Positions 53,269 to 62,685 are shown, numbered from the stretch's first letter. The stretch: 64,000 bases of DNA from Nocardiopsis sp. CNR-923 (GCF_001942255.1 NZ_MKKC01000066.1:20414-84413); one strand, 5' to 3'. Program-made: numbers and translations. Notes: generated from the letters alone by a model not told the origin.

Positions 53269-53532
53269 ATGGCGAAACGGGTCGATGACCAGGACAGGGC
53301 GAACACCGAGCCCGAGCTCAGCTACGAGGAGAGCCGGGAGGAGTTGAACGACGTCGTCCGCCGACTGGAGTCGGGCGGTCTCAGCCTCAAGGACTCCCTG
53401 GCGCTGTGGGAGCGCGGCGAGGAGTTGGCGCGCGTGTGCGAACAGTGGCTGGAGGGAGCTCGCGCCAGGTTGGCCGCCGCCATGGACGAACGCGAGGGAA
53501 GCGCTACCGAGAACGGTGACGCCCCCTTCTAG
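53269..53532 (+). CDS. xseB: Exodeoxyribonuclease VII small subunit
   Basis: 87 residues with the standard two-helix core (LSYEESREELNDVVRRLESGGLSLKDSLALWERGEELARVCEQWLEGARARL). It binds XseA in several copies to form ExoVII. The ATG at 53269 is two bases after the xseA stop. Confidence 0.95.
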   Translation: MAKRVDDQDRANTEPELSYEESREELNDVVRRLESGGLSLKDSLALWERGEELARVCEQWLEGARARLAAAMDEREGSATENGDAPF

Positions 53533-53570
53533 GCGTCTGCCCGCCTGCGCGCAGGCCTCGTCGGGCGGTG

Positions 53571-54107
53571 CTACCGCCGACCGTTGAAGTCGTCGCTCAG
53601 CTCGCGGATGTTGCCGGGCAGCCCGCGGAACACCCCGATCACCAGGACCAGCGCCGTGCCCAGGAACAGCCACGGGGCCACCTCCGCCAGGCGCGAGGCC
53701 AGTCCCAGCGTGAGCACGCGCGCGAAGCCCTCGTTGCCCAGCGCGATCAGGCTCTCGGCGGCGGTCACGGCGACGAAGTAGGCGATGGGCGGGCTGACCG
53801 ACAGCGACAGCAGGTCACTCGGCCGGACCAGCGACGCGGTGACCAGACACGCGGTGGTGAAGGCCAGTCCCGGGGCCGCGGGAGCGGACGTCCAGTGCGC
53901 GATCATCGTCCCGGCGAAGCTGAGGACGCAGATCAGCAGCACCCCGCCCCGGCCGGTCAGGCGGGGCGGACGCCTCGTGGCCGCCGAGGGCGGTGGATCC
54001 GTACGGTTGGTTTTCGTGGCGCGAGGGACGTCCCGTCCGCGGCCGCGGGGCCGTACGAAGTGCGGTGCGTGTCCGGGCCTCGGACCATCCGCCTTCCGCG
54101 GGGGCAT
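53571..54107 (-). CDS. DUF6542-like membrane protein
   Basis: 178 residues. A basic, disordered N-terminal tail is followed by four hydrophobic helices (LTGRGGVLLICVLSFAGTMIAHW; GLAFTTACLVTASLV; PPIAYFVAVTAAESLIALG; WLFLGTALVLVIGVFRGL), the pattern of DUF6542. Function unknown. The ATG at 54105-54107 is chosen because GGGAGG lies upstream; GTG at 54137 is possible. Confidence 0.78.
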   Translation of the reverse strand: MPPRKADGPRPGHAPHFVRPRGRGRDVPRATKTNRTDPPPSAATRRPPRLTGRGGVLLICVLSFAGTMIAHWTSAPAAPGLAFTTACLVTASLVRPSDLLSLSVSPPIAYFVAVTAAESLIALGNEGFARVLTLGLASRLAEVAPWLFLGTALVLVIGVFRGLPGNIRELSDDFNGRR

Positions 54108-54396
54108 GACCGTGCGCCTCCCAAGTGTGTTACTCACAGTGTTCAGTGTGTCACTTCACGTGAGACTTCGGTGACTTTTCCTTGGATCGTGTCGCCATTT
54201 CGGCTGGTTGCCCCATCCGCGACGAACACGTCTTCCACCCGTTGGACACCGGGATGGGGCGTGATGGTTCCGCCTGGATCCGGTGCCACACCGCGTGAAC
54301 GGTATCTTCTGGATCCATGTCGGACTGCCTCCGCTTCGTGTTCACCCCGCGCCGAATTCTGTCGCGGACGGTGACGCGCCCGATGGCGGACATTCC

Positions 54397-55633
54397 TTAT
54401 TCAACCATTTCAGGTGCGGACAGTTCGGGCGCGGTCACGGTGCGTGGGAACTCCGCCACGCCCGGAGGCCGTTCCAGCTCGCCGTCCACCAACCCGAGTT
54501 CGTTGAACCGGCGGGCCGTCACCAGGACCCGACTCTCCAGGGAGCCCACTGTCTGGTTGTACGCGCTCACCGTCCTGCCCAGTGCCCGGCCCAGACCCTC
54601 CACGTGCCCGCCCAACGTGCTGAGGCGGCCGTGCAGCAGCTTGCCCAGCTCGAACACCTCCCGCGCGTTCTCGCTCAGCGCCTCCTGCTGCCACGCGTAC
54701 TGCGCGGTGCGCAGCAGGGAGATCAGCGTCGTCGGGGTGGCGATGTGCACCCGTCGCGCCATCGCGTGCTCCAACAGGCCGGGGTCGTGTTCCAGAGCGG
54801 GGGCCAAAAAACGCCTCCCCGGGAACGAACAGCACGACGAACTCCGGAGCCGGGGCGAAGGCCGCCCAGTACGACTTCGCCGCCAGCTGGCCGACGTGCG
54901 TGCGCAGCTGCCTGGCGTGGGCGCGCATCCGCTCCTGCGAGAGCGCCTCGTCCTCGGCCTCGACCGCGTCCAGGTAGGCGGCCAGCGGGACCTTGGCGTC
55001 CACGACGACGTTCTTGCCGCCCGCGAGGCGCACCACCATGTCCGGTCGCAGGGCGCCGTCGCCCGTGCTCGCCTGTTCGTCGAAGTCGCAGTGCGCGGCC
55101 ATTCCGGCCAGCTCCGCCACCCTGCGCAGTTGCAGTTCGCCCCACCGCCCGCGCGCCTCCGGTCGCCTCAGCGCGGTCACCAGCGCCCGCGTCTGGTCCC
55201 GCAGGCGCTCGGAGCCCTCCCGTACCAGCTCGACCTGCTTGGCGAGTTCGGCGTGGGCGGCGACCCTCCCGGCGTCCGCCTCGCGCAGCTGCGTCTCCAC
55301 CCGGCTGAGCGTGGAGGCCAGCGGTTCGACCATGCGCTCCACCGCGCGGCGCCGCTCGTCGAGGTCGCCCCCGGCCTCGGCGCTGACCGCGCGCAGTCGG
55401 CCCTCGGCCAGTTCGAGGAAGCGCTGATTGGTCTGGTCCAGCGCTTGCGCCGAGAGCGCGCGGAACCGGTCGGCCAGCTGTTCCTCGACGTAGGCGGCGC
55501 GTTCCTCGGCCGCGCGGGCGTCCGCGCGGTCCTCGGCCGAACGGCCTCGGGCCAGAGCCCAACCGACCGCGAGCCCGATGACCAGACCGATGAGGAGTAC
55601 GAGAACGGGAACGAGGGCGTCCATGTCGCCCAT
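54397..55633 (-). CDS. rmuC: DNA recombination protein RmuC (frame break)
   Basis: About 411 residues. An N-terminal transmembrane helix (LVPVLVLLIGLVIGLAVGWAL), a long coiled coil, then the RmuC nuclease-like core (GRWGELQLRRVAELAGM, RPDMVVRLAGGKNVVVDAKVPLAAYLDA, FVVLFVPGEAFLAPALEHD). The frame breaks at about 54805, where a run of six A bases seems one too long, the only clear insertion in this window. The end is LISLLRTAQYAWQQEAL and onward to 54397. RmuC limits inversions and may act on DNA ends. The start at 55633 or 55624 is not settled. Confidence 0.92.
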
Positions 55634-55892
55634 GGTGTCAGGAGCGGCCGGAATCCGGAGGCACGCCACGCGGGACATCGGTGAGGAGTACCACCAAGAC
55701 CGGCATGTCCACCGATTCAGGGTCGTAGAGCCACTGGAGCTGGATGTCGATGGCGGCGGTGAAGCGGGGTCGCGGTCCGGTCAGCGCGGACCCACTGCTC
55801 CCGGTGGGCCCGCTCATCGCGACGGGGCCGCCCCTCCTGCGCGGTCCGACCCGCCCGCCGCCCCGGCCCGCCGTCCACCACCGCTCCCCTGC

Positions 55893-56867
55893 TCACGGCC
55901 TGCCGCGTGCCCCGGGCGAGCATGCCGCCAGGGCGCTCCGCCACGCGTTGACCGAGGTCCAGAGCGCGTCCGGGGCCGGAGAGGGGGTGAACATCCACAT
56001 CCGCTCCCAGGCCGGTGACGCCCGCCCCGCGATCTCCGCGCGCGCACTGTAGGGCGGTGGACCGCTCACCGGGTACCACGTGTACTCCAGCGGGTCGAGC
56101 AGCGCCATCAGCCGCTCCTCCAGCCCCCGGTCCGGGCGCACCTTCACCAGCATCCAGGGCCGGTGGCGCCGAAGGACCTCCAGTCCGCCCGCCACCACGT
56201 CCGGTTCCGTGCCCGCCGTGTCCACCTTCAGCACCGACGGCCGGACCGACGCCTCCTCGTTCCACCGGCACAGGGTCACCACGGCCACCGGGATGTGCGC
56301 CAGGTCGGCGCGCGAGGTGTGGACGATCGTGTTGCACATGTCGTTGTGCTGGGCCCGGCGCAGGTGGGCGGTGCCGTTGTGGTTGCTCAGCGCCAGCTCC
56401 ACGACCGTGAAGCCCAGGTCGGCGCTCCGGGACACCACGCGTGCGGCCGAGGCGATCTCCGGGGTGGGCTCGAAGGCGAAGACCGGGCGCTCCGTGCGCG
56501 CGCTGGCCAGGATCGAGTACACGCCCACCCCGGAGCCCACGTCGAGGACCGCGCCGGGCGGGGCGTGGTCGAGCATCGCCAGGAAGCAGGCGAGACTGTC
56601 GGGCTCGTGCCGGGTGAAGCCCGACGCGGCCAGGCGCCGGGGGACGGTGAGATCGCCGGGCAGACGCAGCGCGATGCTGTCCGGTCCGGTGGCGGGCGCC
56701 TCTCCGTCCAGCCGGGGCAGGGCGACGGTCAGGTCCCGGTTCCACGGCGGAACCCTGGCCGGGTCGAGCCCGCCCAACCGTCTGGGGAGGCGCACGCGGA
56801 TCTGGCGCGTGGCGAAGCGCACCATGGGATAGCGGTGCACGAGCGCGCGTATCTGGTCGTTGACCAC
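55893..56867 (-). CDS. FkbM-family methyltransferase
   Basis: 324 residues. SAM-binding motif AVLDVGSGVGVYSILA, then FAFEPTPEIASAA, NTIVHTSRADLAHIPVAVVTL and VLKVDTAGTEPDVVAGG, following FkbM O-methyltransferases. Substrate unknown; FkbM members methylate sugars, peptides or polyketides. The GTG at 56865-56867 has GGGGGAGA upstream. It is divergent from ychF and the nearest gene gives no pathway clue. Confidence 0.88.
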   Translation of the reverse strand: MVNDQIRALVHRYPMVRFATRQIRVRLPRRLGGLDPARVPPWNRDLTVALPRLDGEAPATGPDSIALRLPGDLTVPRRLAASGFTRHEPDSLACFLAMLDHAPPGAVLDVGSGVGVYSILASARTERPVFAFEPTPEIASAARVVSRSADLGFTVVELALSNHNGTAHLRRAQHNDMCNTIVHTSRADLAHIPVAVVTLCRWNEEASVRPSVLKVDTAGTEPDVVAGGLEVLRRHRPWMLVKVRPDRGLEERLMALLDPLEYTWYPVSGPPPYSARAEIAGRASPAWERMWMFTPSPAPDALWTSVNAWRSALAACSPGARGRP

Positions 56868-57112
56868 AGTTGTCTCCCCCTGTCTCCCCCGGGGTCGTGG
56901 GACGGGGATGGGGGAGCGGACCGCTCGGCGTCCCGCGACACCGGGGCGACGCCCCGCCACGGCGCCCCCGTGCGCACTCCGCCCCAGGACTCCGGCGACT
57001 GTCTCGAACCTACTGTGCGTGGCGGCCCCTGCGCAGTGCGTTTCGTCGATTGGCTCAGCTCCCGGACCGCGGCGGATCGGCCCACCCGCCGGTCCGCATA
57101 GACTCTGGGCTT

Positions 57113-58201
57113 GTGAGTCTGTCTATCGGGATCGTCGGCCTGCCCAACGTCGGCAAGTCCACCCTCTTCAACGCGCTGACCAAGAACGAAGCTCTGGCCG
57201 CGAACTACCCGTTCGCGACCATCGAGCCCAATGTCGGGGTCGTGGGCGTGCCCGATTCCCGGCTCGCCGCCCTGGCCGAGATCTTCGGTTCGGCCAAGGT
57301 CCTCCCGGCCACGGTGGACTTCGTCGACATCGCGGGCATCGTGCGCGGCGCCTCGACCGGTGAGGGCCTGGGCAACAAGTTCCTCGCCAACATCCGTGAG
57401 AGCGACGCCATCTGCCAGGTGATCCGGGTCTTCGACGACCCCGACGTCACCCACGTCGACGGAGACATCGAACCCTCGCGCGACATCGAGACCATCAACA
57501 CCGAGCTGATCCTCGCCGACCTCCAGACCCTGGAGAAGGCGGTCCCGCGGCTGGAGAAGGACGCCAAGCGCAACGCCAAGGACAAGGACGCCCAGGAGCT
57601 GCTGCGGACGGCCCTGGCCGCCCGCGAGATCCTCGACGGCGGCACCTCCCTCTACGCGGCCGAGGACCTGGACACGCACCGGCTGCGTGAGCTCAGCCTG
57701 CTCACCGTCAAGCCGTTCATCTACGTGTTCAACCTCGACAGCGACGAGCTGACCGACGAGGCCCTGCGTGCGAAACTCCAGGAGCTCGTCGCCCCGGCCG
57801 AGGCGATCTTCCTCGACGCCAAGATCGAGGCGGAGCTGGCCGAGCTCGACGACGAGGAGGAGGCGCAGGAGCTCCTGGAGTCCATGGGCCAGGAGGAGTC
57901 GGGCCTGGCCCAGCTGGCCCGGGTCGGCTTCGACACCCTGGGCCTGCAGACCTACCTCACCGCCGGTCCGAAGGAGGCGCGTGCCTGGACCGTGCGCAAG
58001 GGCGCGACGGCCCCCGAGGCGGCCGGCGTCATCCACACCGACTTCCAGCGCGGCTTCATCAAGGCGGAGGTGGTCTCCTACGACGACCTGGTGGAGGCGG
58101 GCGACATGCAGGCCGCCCGCGCCGCCGGCCGGGTCCGCATGGAGGGCAAGGACTACGTGATGGCCGACGGCGACGTGGTGGAGTTCCGCTTCAACGTGTG
58201 A
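57113..58201 (+). CDS. ychF: Redox-regulated ATPase YchF
   Basis: 362 residues of the OBG-like family. P-loop [20 protein letters not shown]; NxxE-type base loop FNLDSDE gives ATP rather than GTP preference; helical and TGS domains follow ([22 protein letters not shown] at the end). The family binds ribosomes and responds to redox stress. The GTG at 57113 ([12 protein letters not shown]) gives the normal N-terminus. The integrase of the accessory element begins 46 bases after its stop, so the 3' end or this gap is the probable attachment region. Confidence 0.97.
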   Translation: MSLSIGIVGLPNVGKSTLFNALTKNEALAANYPFATIEPNVGVVGVPDSRLAALAEIFGSAKVLPATVDFVDIAGIVRGASTGEGLGNKFLANIRESDAICQVIRVFDDPDVTHVDGDIEPSRDIETINTELILADLQTLEKAVPRLEKDAKRNAKDKDAQELLRTALAAREILDGGTSLYAAEDLDTHRLRELSLLTVKPFIYVFNLDSDELTDEALRAKLQELVAPAEAIFLDAKIEAELAELDDEEEAQELLESMGQEESGLAQLARVGFDTLGLQTYLTAGPKEARAWTVRKGATAPEAAGVIHTDFQRGFIKAEVVSYDDLVEAGDMQAARAAGRVRMEGKDYVMADGDVVEFRFNV

Positions 58202-58247
58202 GGCAGCGGAACCCATAGCCGTTCACCTGCGAATACGTCCGAAGCGG

Positions 58248-59456
58248 CTAGCCCCGGCGCACATTGGGCGCACTTGCGGCGCTGGTGCCGCTCGCTGGCG
58301 CGAGAGTGTCAGCGAGCATCGCACCGGCCGCCGTGCGCGTCCGGTCCTCCGCACTCGGCCACAGGTGCGCGTAGGTGTTCAGCGTCACGGATGCACTGCT
58401 GTGTCCGAGCGCGCGTTGAACGGTCACCACGTCGCATCCCTGAGCGATGAGGCCGGAGGCGTAGAAGTGGCGGAGGTCGTGGAGCTTGAGAGCGCCGAGT
58501 CCGGCCGCCGCGCGCGTGGCGCGCCAGTAGTAGCCGACCGTGTTCTGATGCCAGGGGTTGCCGTTCTCCCCCGGGAACAGCCACCGGTCGGGAGCGTCAC
58601 CGGGGCAGTGCTGTTCCACGTGCCGCGCGATGATCGTGAGCAGGGCGTCCGGCAGGTAGACCGTGCGCTCACTGCCGTACTTGGGAGGACGGATGTCCAC
58701 CTTCCCGCCGTTGGCCCGCTGCACCTGCCGCCGCACCGTGAGCGTGCGGCGAAGGAAGTCAACGTCATCGACCCGCAGGGCAGCGGCCTCGCCGAGGCGC
58801 AACCCGGCGAAGGCGCACAGCGCCACGAACGCGCCGAAGACGTCGGCCGACTTGTCCAGTAGGGCGCGCACCTGATCGCTGGTGGGAAGCGTCATTGCGG
58901 CCTCGGCGCGACGCCTGCGGGGCAGGGTGACACCTTCGCTCGGGTCGTTGGCGATCACCCGATCCCGCACCGCTGACCGGAGGACGCCGCGCACGTTCGT
59001 GAACCGGGTCTTGATGGTTCCTGGCGCCAGACCCCGGGGCTTGCCTTCGCCACGGTCGGCCGTCTCCATGGCCTTGACCCACGCTTCCAGGTGGGACCGT
59101 CGCAACGCCCGGAGTTGGACCCCGCCGAAGGTGACCGACCGCGCGGCGAGCCTCATCGCCCGATCGGTACCCGGTGCCCACACCTGCCGCTTCGCCCAGT
59201 CCTCGAAGTACTTCGCGAAGGTGATCTTGCCTTCGGCGGGGTCGATGTACTGCCCGCGCTGCAAGTCGCCTTCAACACGCTTCAGGTGCGCCTCGGCGTC
59301 CGCCTTGGTCTTGAACGTGGGTGACTTCTGGTCGCCGTTCTCGTCTCGGTAACGGGCCGCCCACCGCTTCCCGCGCCCGTACTTCGCGCTGCGGACCTTC
59401 TTCTTGGAACCGTCCGACTGCTTCTCCATCCGGTGCCAGGTGTCAACGACCGGCAT
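58248..59456 (-). CDS. Tyrosine recombinase / site-specific integrase
   Basis: 402 residues. N-terminal AP2-like DNA-binding region with basic segment (VRSAKYGRGKRWAARYRDENGD), SAM-like core-binding domain, then catalytic domain with R220 (CAFAGLRLGEAAALRVDDVD), HxxR (LHDLRHFYASGL), H (RALGHSSAS) and nucleophile Y362 (VTLNTYAHLWP). Close in length to actinobacterial element integrases. The ATG at 59454-59456 overlaps the repressor gene by 14 bases, so int follows it in one transcript. Its 3' end faces ychF, as for an integrase next to its attachment site. Confidence 0.94.
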   Translation of the reverse strand: MPVVDTWHRMEKQSDGSKKKVRSAKYGRGKRWAARYRDENGDQKSPTFKTKADAEAHLKRVEGDLQRGQYIDPAEGKITFAKYFEDWAKRQVWAPGTDRAMRLAARSVTFGGVQLRALRRSHLEAWVKAMETADRGEGKPRGLAPGTIKTRFTNVRGVLRSAVRDRVIANDPSEGVTLPRRRRAEAAMTLPTSDQVRALLDKSADVFGAFVALCAFAGLRLGEAAALRVDDVDFLRRTLTVRRQVQRANGGKVDIRPPKYGSERTVYLPDALLTIIARHVEQHCPGDAPDRWLFPGENGNPWHQNTVGYYWRATRAAAGLGALKLHDLRHFYASGLIAQGCDVVTVQRALGHSSASVTLNTYAHLWPSAEDRTRTAAGAMLADTLAPASGTSAASAPNVRRG

Positions 59457-59922
59457 GCCGGTTCCTCTCGCCGTCGGACCGGCGGCCGATGGTCCACTCA
59501 TCGCTCTTGCCGTCGCGGATGACGACTTCATCCGCAGGGCCTTCGACACCGAACAGGCGCCAGTTCTGGCCGGGGAGGGACTCCAGTCCTCGCACGAACC
59601 AGCGTGCGAGCTTGCGAGGGATGCGGACCTTTGGGGTCACCGGATAGGGGGCGTCATCGTCGTCCGGGGGAACCAGCAGGTGAACGGGTGAGGCGTTCAG
59701 GGCGTGCGCGAGGGTCAGCAGTTCATCCACGCTGACGGTCCTGCGACGGCGCCCGTCTGCGTCCCTGCGCCCGGTCTCGATGTTGCTGATGGTCGCCGTG
59801 GTCAGGTGAGGCATTCCCAGCTCACTGCACCGACCGGCCAGAGTGCTGGCCTTCATTCCTTGGCTTGTGCGGATGTGGCGGATTCGGGAGGCGACGATGT
59901 CGCTCACGGTCTCAGTTGTCAT
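59443..59922 (-). CDS. XRE-family repressor-like regulator
   Basis: 159 residues. N-terminal HTH of the Cro/C1 type (ASRIRHIRTSQGMKASTLAGRCSELGMPHLTTATISNIETGRRDADGRR; helix-turn-helix within 20-55), then a C-terminal segment with VPPDDDDAPYPVTPKVRI. Likely the lysogeny/Stl-type switch of the element, controlling divergent xis. The transcript appears leaderless: -10 TACACT is seven bases before ATG. Role inferred from position. Confidence 0.85.
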   Translation of the reverse strand: MTTETVSDIVASRIRHIRTSQGMKASTLAGRCSELGMPHLTTATISNIETGRRDADGRRRRTVSVDELLTLAHALNASPVHLLVPPDDDDAPYPVTPKVRIPRKLARWFVRGLESLPGQNWRLFGVEGPADEVVIRDGKSDEWTIGRRSDGERNRHAGR

Positions 59923-59929
59923 ATCGGCG

Positions 59930-59958
59930 AGTGTAGGCGTCGCATCTACCATTGACAA
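59930..59958 (-). promoter_or_regulatory. Overlapping divergent promoters of repressor and xis
   Basis: On the minus strand, TTGTCA (59953-59958) and TACACT (59930-59935) are 17 bases apart, seven bases before the repressor ATG, so the transcript is probably leaderless. On the plus strand, TTGACA (59952-59957) shares the same bases, with a weak CAAGAT 17 bases on, for the xis direction. Overlapping -35 elements would make the two directions compete. Confidence 0.55.
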
Positions 59959-60035
59959 GTCCCCATAGGCGGCGCAAGATCATGAACGTCTGTTCGACAT
60001 GCATGTTTGTAGATTCGTTGATTCTGAGGTGAAGC

Positions 60036-60227
60036 GTGGCTGACAAGCACTTGAGTCCGCAGGAGCTGGCGGAGCGGGAAGGGGTTCCACTCGCGACCGT
60101 CTACCAGTGGAACCACCGGGGCGAGGGGCCACGGTTCATGAAGATTGGTCGGCACGTTCGTTACCGCATGAGGGACGTGATCGATTGGGAGAACAGCCGA
60201 CTGGTTGGCCCCGACGATGCCCTGTGA
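60036..60227 (+). CDS. Excisionase / HTH_17 (AlpA/Xis-like) protein
   Basis: 63 residues: MADKHLSPQELAEREGVPLATVYQWNHRGEGPRFMKIGRHVRYRMRDVIDWENS pattern, i.e. HTH_17 with LSPQELAEREGVPLATVYQW, the MerR-like fold used by Xis and AlpA. It is the usual partner of the integrase for excision and can also switch on the element. GTG at 60036 with GAGGTGA upstream. Confidence 0.9.
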   Translation: MADKHLSPQELAEREGVPLATVYQWNHRGEGPRFMKIGRHVRYRMRDVIDWENSRLVGPDDAL

Positions 60228-60477
60228 AGAACGGGCTGAGAACGGCGCACCTCTTCGGTCGGATGCATGGAGAACCGTCGCCGAGGGATGGAAGTTGGCC
60301 GGGTGCTGTATGCCTCGCGCGAGGTCACTCGCCTGGCGTGCCCTCCCCGAGGGAGACCCCGTCCGTGCGGCGGTCGCCGCCGCTGACAGCCTCGGGGCGG
60401 ACGCTGATACCCGGCGCCACGGTCCCGCCGTCGCCCGAGCCCTAGCCGAACTGAGAACCGAAGGCGAGGCCACATGA
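60217..60477 (+). CDS. Small protein of unknown function in the element
   Basis: 86 residues (MPCEERAENGAPLRSDAW...ARALAELRTEGEAT). The ATG at 60217 overlaps the xis stop by 11 bases, and its stop overlaps the next ATG, so it sits in a translationally coupled string. No family recognised; the central LAGCCMPRARSLAWRAL holds two adjacent cysteines. Confidence 0.55.
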   Translation: MPCEERAENGAPLRSDAWRTVAEGWKLAGCCMPRARSLAWRALPEGDPVRAAVAAADSLGADADTRRHGPAVARALAELRTEGEAT

Positions 60478-60605
60478 CGGACATGGATCCCGCGCCGTTC
60501 TGCCACTGCGAGAACATGGAGGCCGCCCACGACGGCAACGCCTCGGGCACCCCTTCCAACCTCACGCGCGAGAGGGCGCGCCCGTTCCCCGACGACTTCG
60601 GTTGA
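60474..60605 (+). CDS. 43-residue small protein in the element
   Basis: ATG at 60474 overlaps the upstream stop (ATGA) and the TGA at 60603-60605 overlaps the next start (TTGA). Sequence MTDMDPAPFCHCENMEAAHD... has a CHC motif near the start and an acidic ending (RPFPDDFG). Coupling on both sides argues it is translated. No family recognised. Confidence 0.45.
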   Translation: MTDMDPAPFCHCENMEAAHDGNASGTPSNLTRERARPFPDDFG

Positions 60606-61660
60606 CCCCCGCCTCACAGATCAAGCCGAGGCCGGTCCGGTGGATGTGGCAGGACCGGGTACCGGCCGGAGCCCTCACCCTGCTCCCTGGTCGCGAGGGC
60701 ATCGGAAAGTCGCTGGCTCTGGTGTGGCTCACCGCCCAACTCACGCGTGGGATGCTGCCCGGCATCCATCACGGGCACCCCCGCCCGGTCATCTACGCGG
60801 CTTCGGAGGACTCCTGGGCGCATACCGTGGTGCCCCGCCTCATGGCGGCCGGGGCCGACCTGCACATGGTGTACCGGGCCGACGTCCGTACCGAGCGGAT
60901 CACCAACGACCAGCGGGTGAGCGGAGTGGAACCGCTCACCCTGCCCCGGGACAACACCGAACTGACCGAGGAAATCAAGGGCACGGGGGTGGCCATGCTC
61001 GCGCTCGACCCCCTCATGAGCGTCATCGGGTCCGCCATCGACACCCACCGCGACCGCGAGTTGCGAACCGCGCTCGACCCGCTTACCCAACTCGCCGACG
61101 ACACCGGGGCCGCCGTGGTCGGACTCTCTCACTTCAACAAGGCGGCCAGTAGCGACCCGCTCAACCTCATCACCGGGTCACGGGCGTTCTCCGCTGTGGC
61201 TCGTGCGGTGGTGGCGGTCGCGCGTGACCCCGACGCCGACGACGGGTCGTGCGTGATGAGCCAAGCCAAGAACAACCTTGGTCGCCTGGACCTGCCGCAC
61301 CTGCGCTACGTCGTTCGAGAGGCGACCGTCCGCACCGACGAAGGAGAGACCAGGGTCGGGCGACTGGTGTTCCTCGGCGAGTCGGCGCGCGGTGTTGATG
61401 ACGTGCTCGGCGACACGGCCAGCGGTGAGGACCGCACCGAGCGGGATGAGGCGGCCGAGTGGCTACGCGCCTACCTCACCGACCCGGCGGTCGGGGGTGA
61501 GGCTCCGGCCACCGAGATCTACAAGGCAGCCGGACGGGACGGTATCGCCCAACGGACCCTTCAACGCGCCCGGAGCCGGGTCGGGGTGAGGACGACGCCG
61601 CCCGCTCCGGGGCGCCCGTCAGTGTGGTCCATCGACCCCACCAAGGGTGACACACAGTGA
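60602..61660 (+). CDS. RepA/RecA-like AAA ATPase (AAA_25), probable replication protein of the element
   Basis: 352 residues. Walker A GREGIGKSLALVWL (K36), Walker B VAMLALDPLMSVIG, then VVGLSHFNKAAS and SRAFSAVARAVVAVARDPDADDG, as in AAA_25/RepA-type hexameric helicases that work with primases in phages and islands. The C-terminus (TERDEAAEWLRAYLTDP, KAAGRDGIAQRTLQRARSRVGV) is a winged-helix-like DNA-binding end. TTG at 60602 is coupled to the preceding stop. It probably drives element replication. Confidence 0.87.
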   Translation: MTPASQIKPRPVRWMWQDRVPAGALTLLPGREGIGKSLALVWLTAQLTRGMLPGIHHGHPRPVIYAASEDSWAHTVVPRLMAAGADLHMVYRADVRTERITNDQRVSGVEPLTLPRDNTELTEEIKGTGVAMLALDPLMSVIGSAIDTHRDRELRTALDPLTQLADDTGAAVVGLSHFNKAASSDPLNLITGSRAFSAVARAVVAVARDPDADDGSCVMSQAKNNLGRLDLPHLRYVVREATVRTDEGETRVGRLVFLGESARGVDDVLGDTASGEDRTERDEAAEWLRAYLTDPAVGGEAPATEIYKAAGRDGIAQRTLQRARSRVGVRTTPPAPGRPSVWSIDPTKGDTQ

Positions 61661-61687
61661 TCAGAATCCGGACGTGCGCCAACTGAT

Positions 61688-61725
61688 GCCACACTCGCCA
61701 CACATGTACCCCTGGCGAGCGTGGC
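61688..61725. repeat. Stem-loop between convergent element genes
   Basis: GCCACACTCGCCA pairs with TGGCGAGCGTGGC (one G-T pair) around a 12-base loop, within the 121-base gap after the ATPase gene. It could be a terminator or a replication structure. A 29-residue minus-strand frame with CGEC lies over it (61661-61750) but has no support. Confidence 0.5.
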
Positions 61726-61781
61726 GAACGTGGTGCCGGTCATCACCCACAGCAACCGGGAAGACTTCGGTGACCGATAGG

Positions 61782-62036
61782 TCATAGCCGCCACGGCTGG
61801 CCGTCGGTCTCGGGCTCGGGCAGGTATCCGACCGTGGGGCGCTTCGGCCGTGGTCGGGCTCGCCGAGGCTGTGAGAGCTCGGCCGTGCGCCCGGACGCGT
61901 TGCGCAGGAACGCCCGCGCCGCCGACGGACCACGCGCCATGATCTCCTCGGCTTGCCTGAGTGCGAGCAGGCGCCGGACGGCGTCGGTCACCTCGCCCGG
62001 GGTTGGCCTACCACTCCTGACGGTCGTCCCCTTCAC
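61782..62036 (-). CDS. Small protein of unknown function in the element
   Basis: 84 residues, basic (MKGTTVRSGRPTPGEVTDAVRRLLALRQAEEIMARG..., ending DGQPWRL). GTG at 62034-62036 with AGGAGA upstream; it overlaps the 3' end of the zinc-finger gene by 29 bases, so it is cotranscribed with it. Helical N-terminal half, no known family. Confidence 0.6.
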   Translation of the reverse strand: MKGTTVRSGRPTPGEVTDAVRRLLALRQAEEIMARGPSAARAFLRNASGRTAELSQPRRARPRPKRPTVGYLPEPETDGQPWRL

Positions 62037-62675
62037 CGCTGCTCTCCTTCGTCAGCTCTCGCCGCCACGCCTGGTCAGCGGCGGCCTGGTTCGCCTTGTA
62101 CTCCGCGATGCGGGCGTCGATGATCCGGTCCGCTTCCTCGCGCTCACGCGCCCGACGCTCCCGCTCCATCTCGACACGCCTGGCGTGCAGCGTCGTGAGG
62201 CGGGTCGCCACGCGCGGCGCGCCTCCTGCGACGGAGGTTCCCGGCGCGCCGGGGGCCGCTGTGCCAGCCAGTACCGGTCCACCAGGTCCGCCATGATCAG
62301 CACCGCGCCGCCGCTGTGGCGTCCGTGCCACACCGAGTACAGCAACTCCGCGCGCTCGACTGCGGCACCGAGGTCGCTGTCCTTCGGCTTGCTGTCGCGC
62401 GCCAATTCCTTGACCGCCTGGTCCAACTCCCGCTCGCGCGCCTTCGCGCACGAGGGTGAACAGTACACCGGACGCCGTCCGTGCTCGGGTGAGGCGAACC
62501 AGCCCCGACACACCACGCACCGGACCCGCCGCTGTCGCGCCACCCGCGCCGCGCGCTCGTGCTCCGGAGAACAGAACCCGGCGTCGCGTCCATCGTGTTT
62601 GGCCCACAGCGTCACCACCGACGCGCAGTCGCCGAGACCGCAGACCACCGAATCTTGATCAACTGATTTAACCAT
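62008..62675 (-). CDS. Zinc-finger protein of unknown function in the element (frame break)
   Basis: About 223 residues. Two cysteine/histidine clusters: VVCGLGDC...FCSPEH and RCVVCRGWFASPEHG...YCSPSCAKAR (treble-clef-like), then a helical, highly charged C-terminus (RVEMERERRAREREEADRIIDARIAEYK). The frame is inferred to break near 62215, in GCGCGCGGC repeats, and ends at 62008. The ATG at 62673-62675 lies inside an AT-rich palindrome. It is transcribed against the replication genes. Might bind DNA or RNA; role unknown. Confidence 0.6.
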
Positions 62676-62685
62676 GTGATTAAAT
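62655..62685. promoter_or_regulatory. AT-rich palindromes at the start of the zinc-finger gene
   Basis: TTGATCAA (62655-62662) is a perfect 8-bp palindrome; ATTTAA-ccatgtga-TTAAAT (62666-62685) is a perfect 6+6 repeat that includes the zinc-finger gene's start codon. The stretch 62648-62690 is strikingly AT-rich for this DNA. Candidate operator, origin or integration relic. Confidence 0.5.

Noticed and set aside
54151..54393. 80-residue minus-strand frame between DUF6542 and rmuC
   Set aside because: No ribosome site or family; composition ordinary for intergenic DNA.
58202..58247. tRNA at the integration junction
   Set aside because: The 46 bases between ychF and int do not fold as a tRNA; only a 5-bp AGCCG/CGGCT repeat is present.
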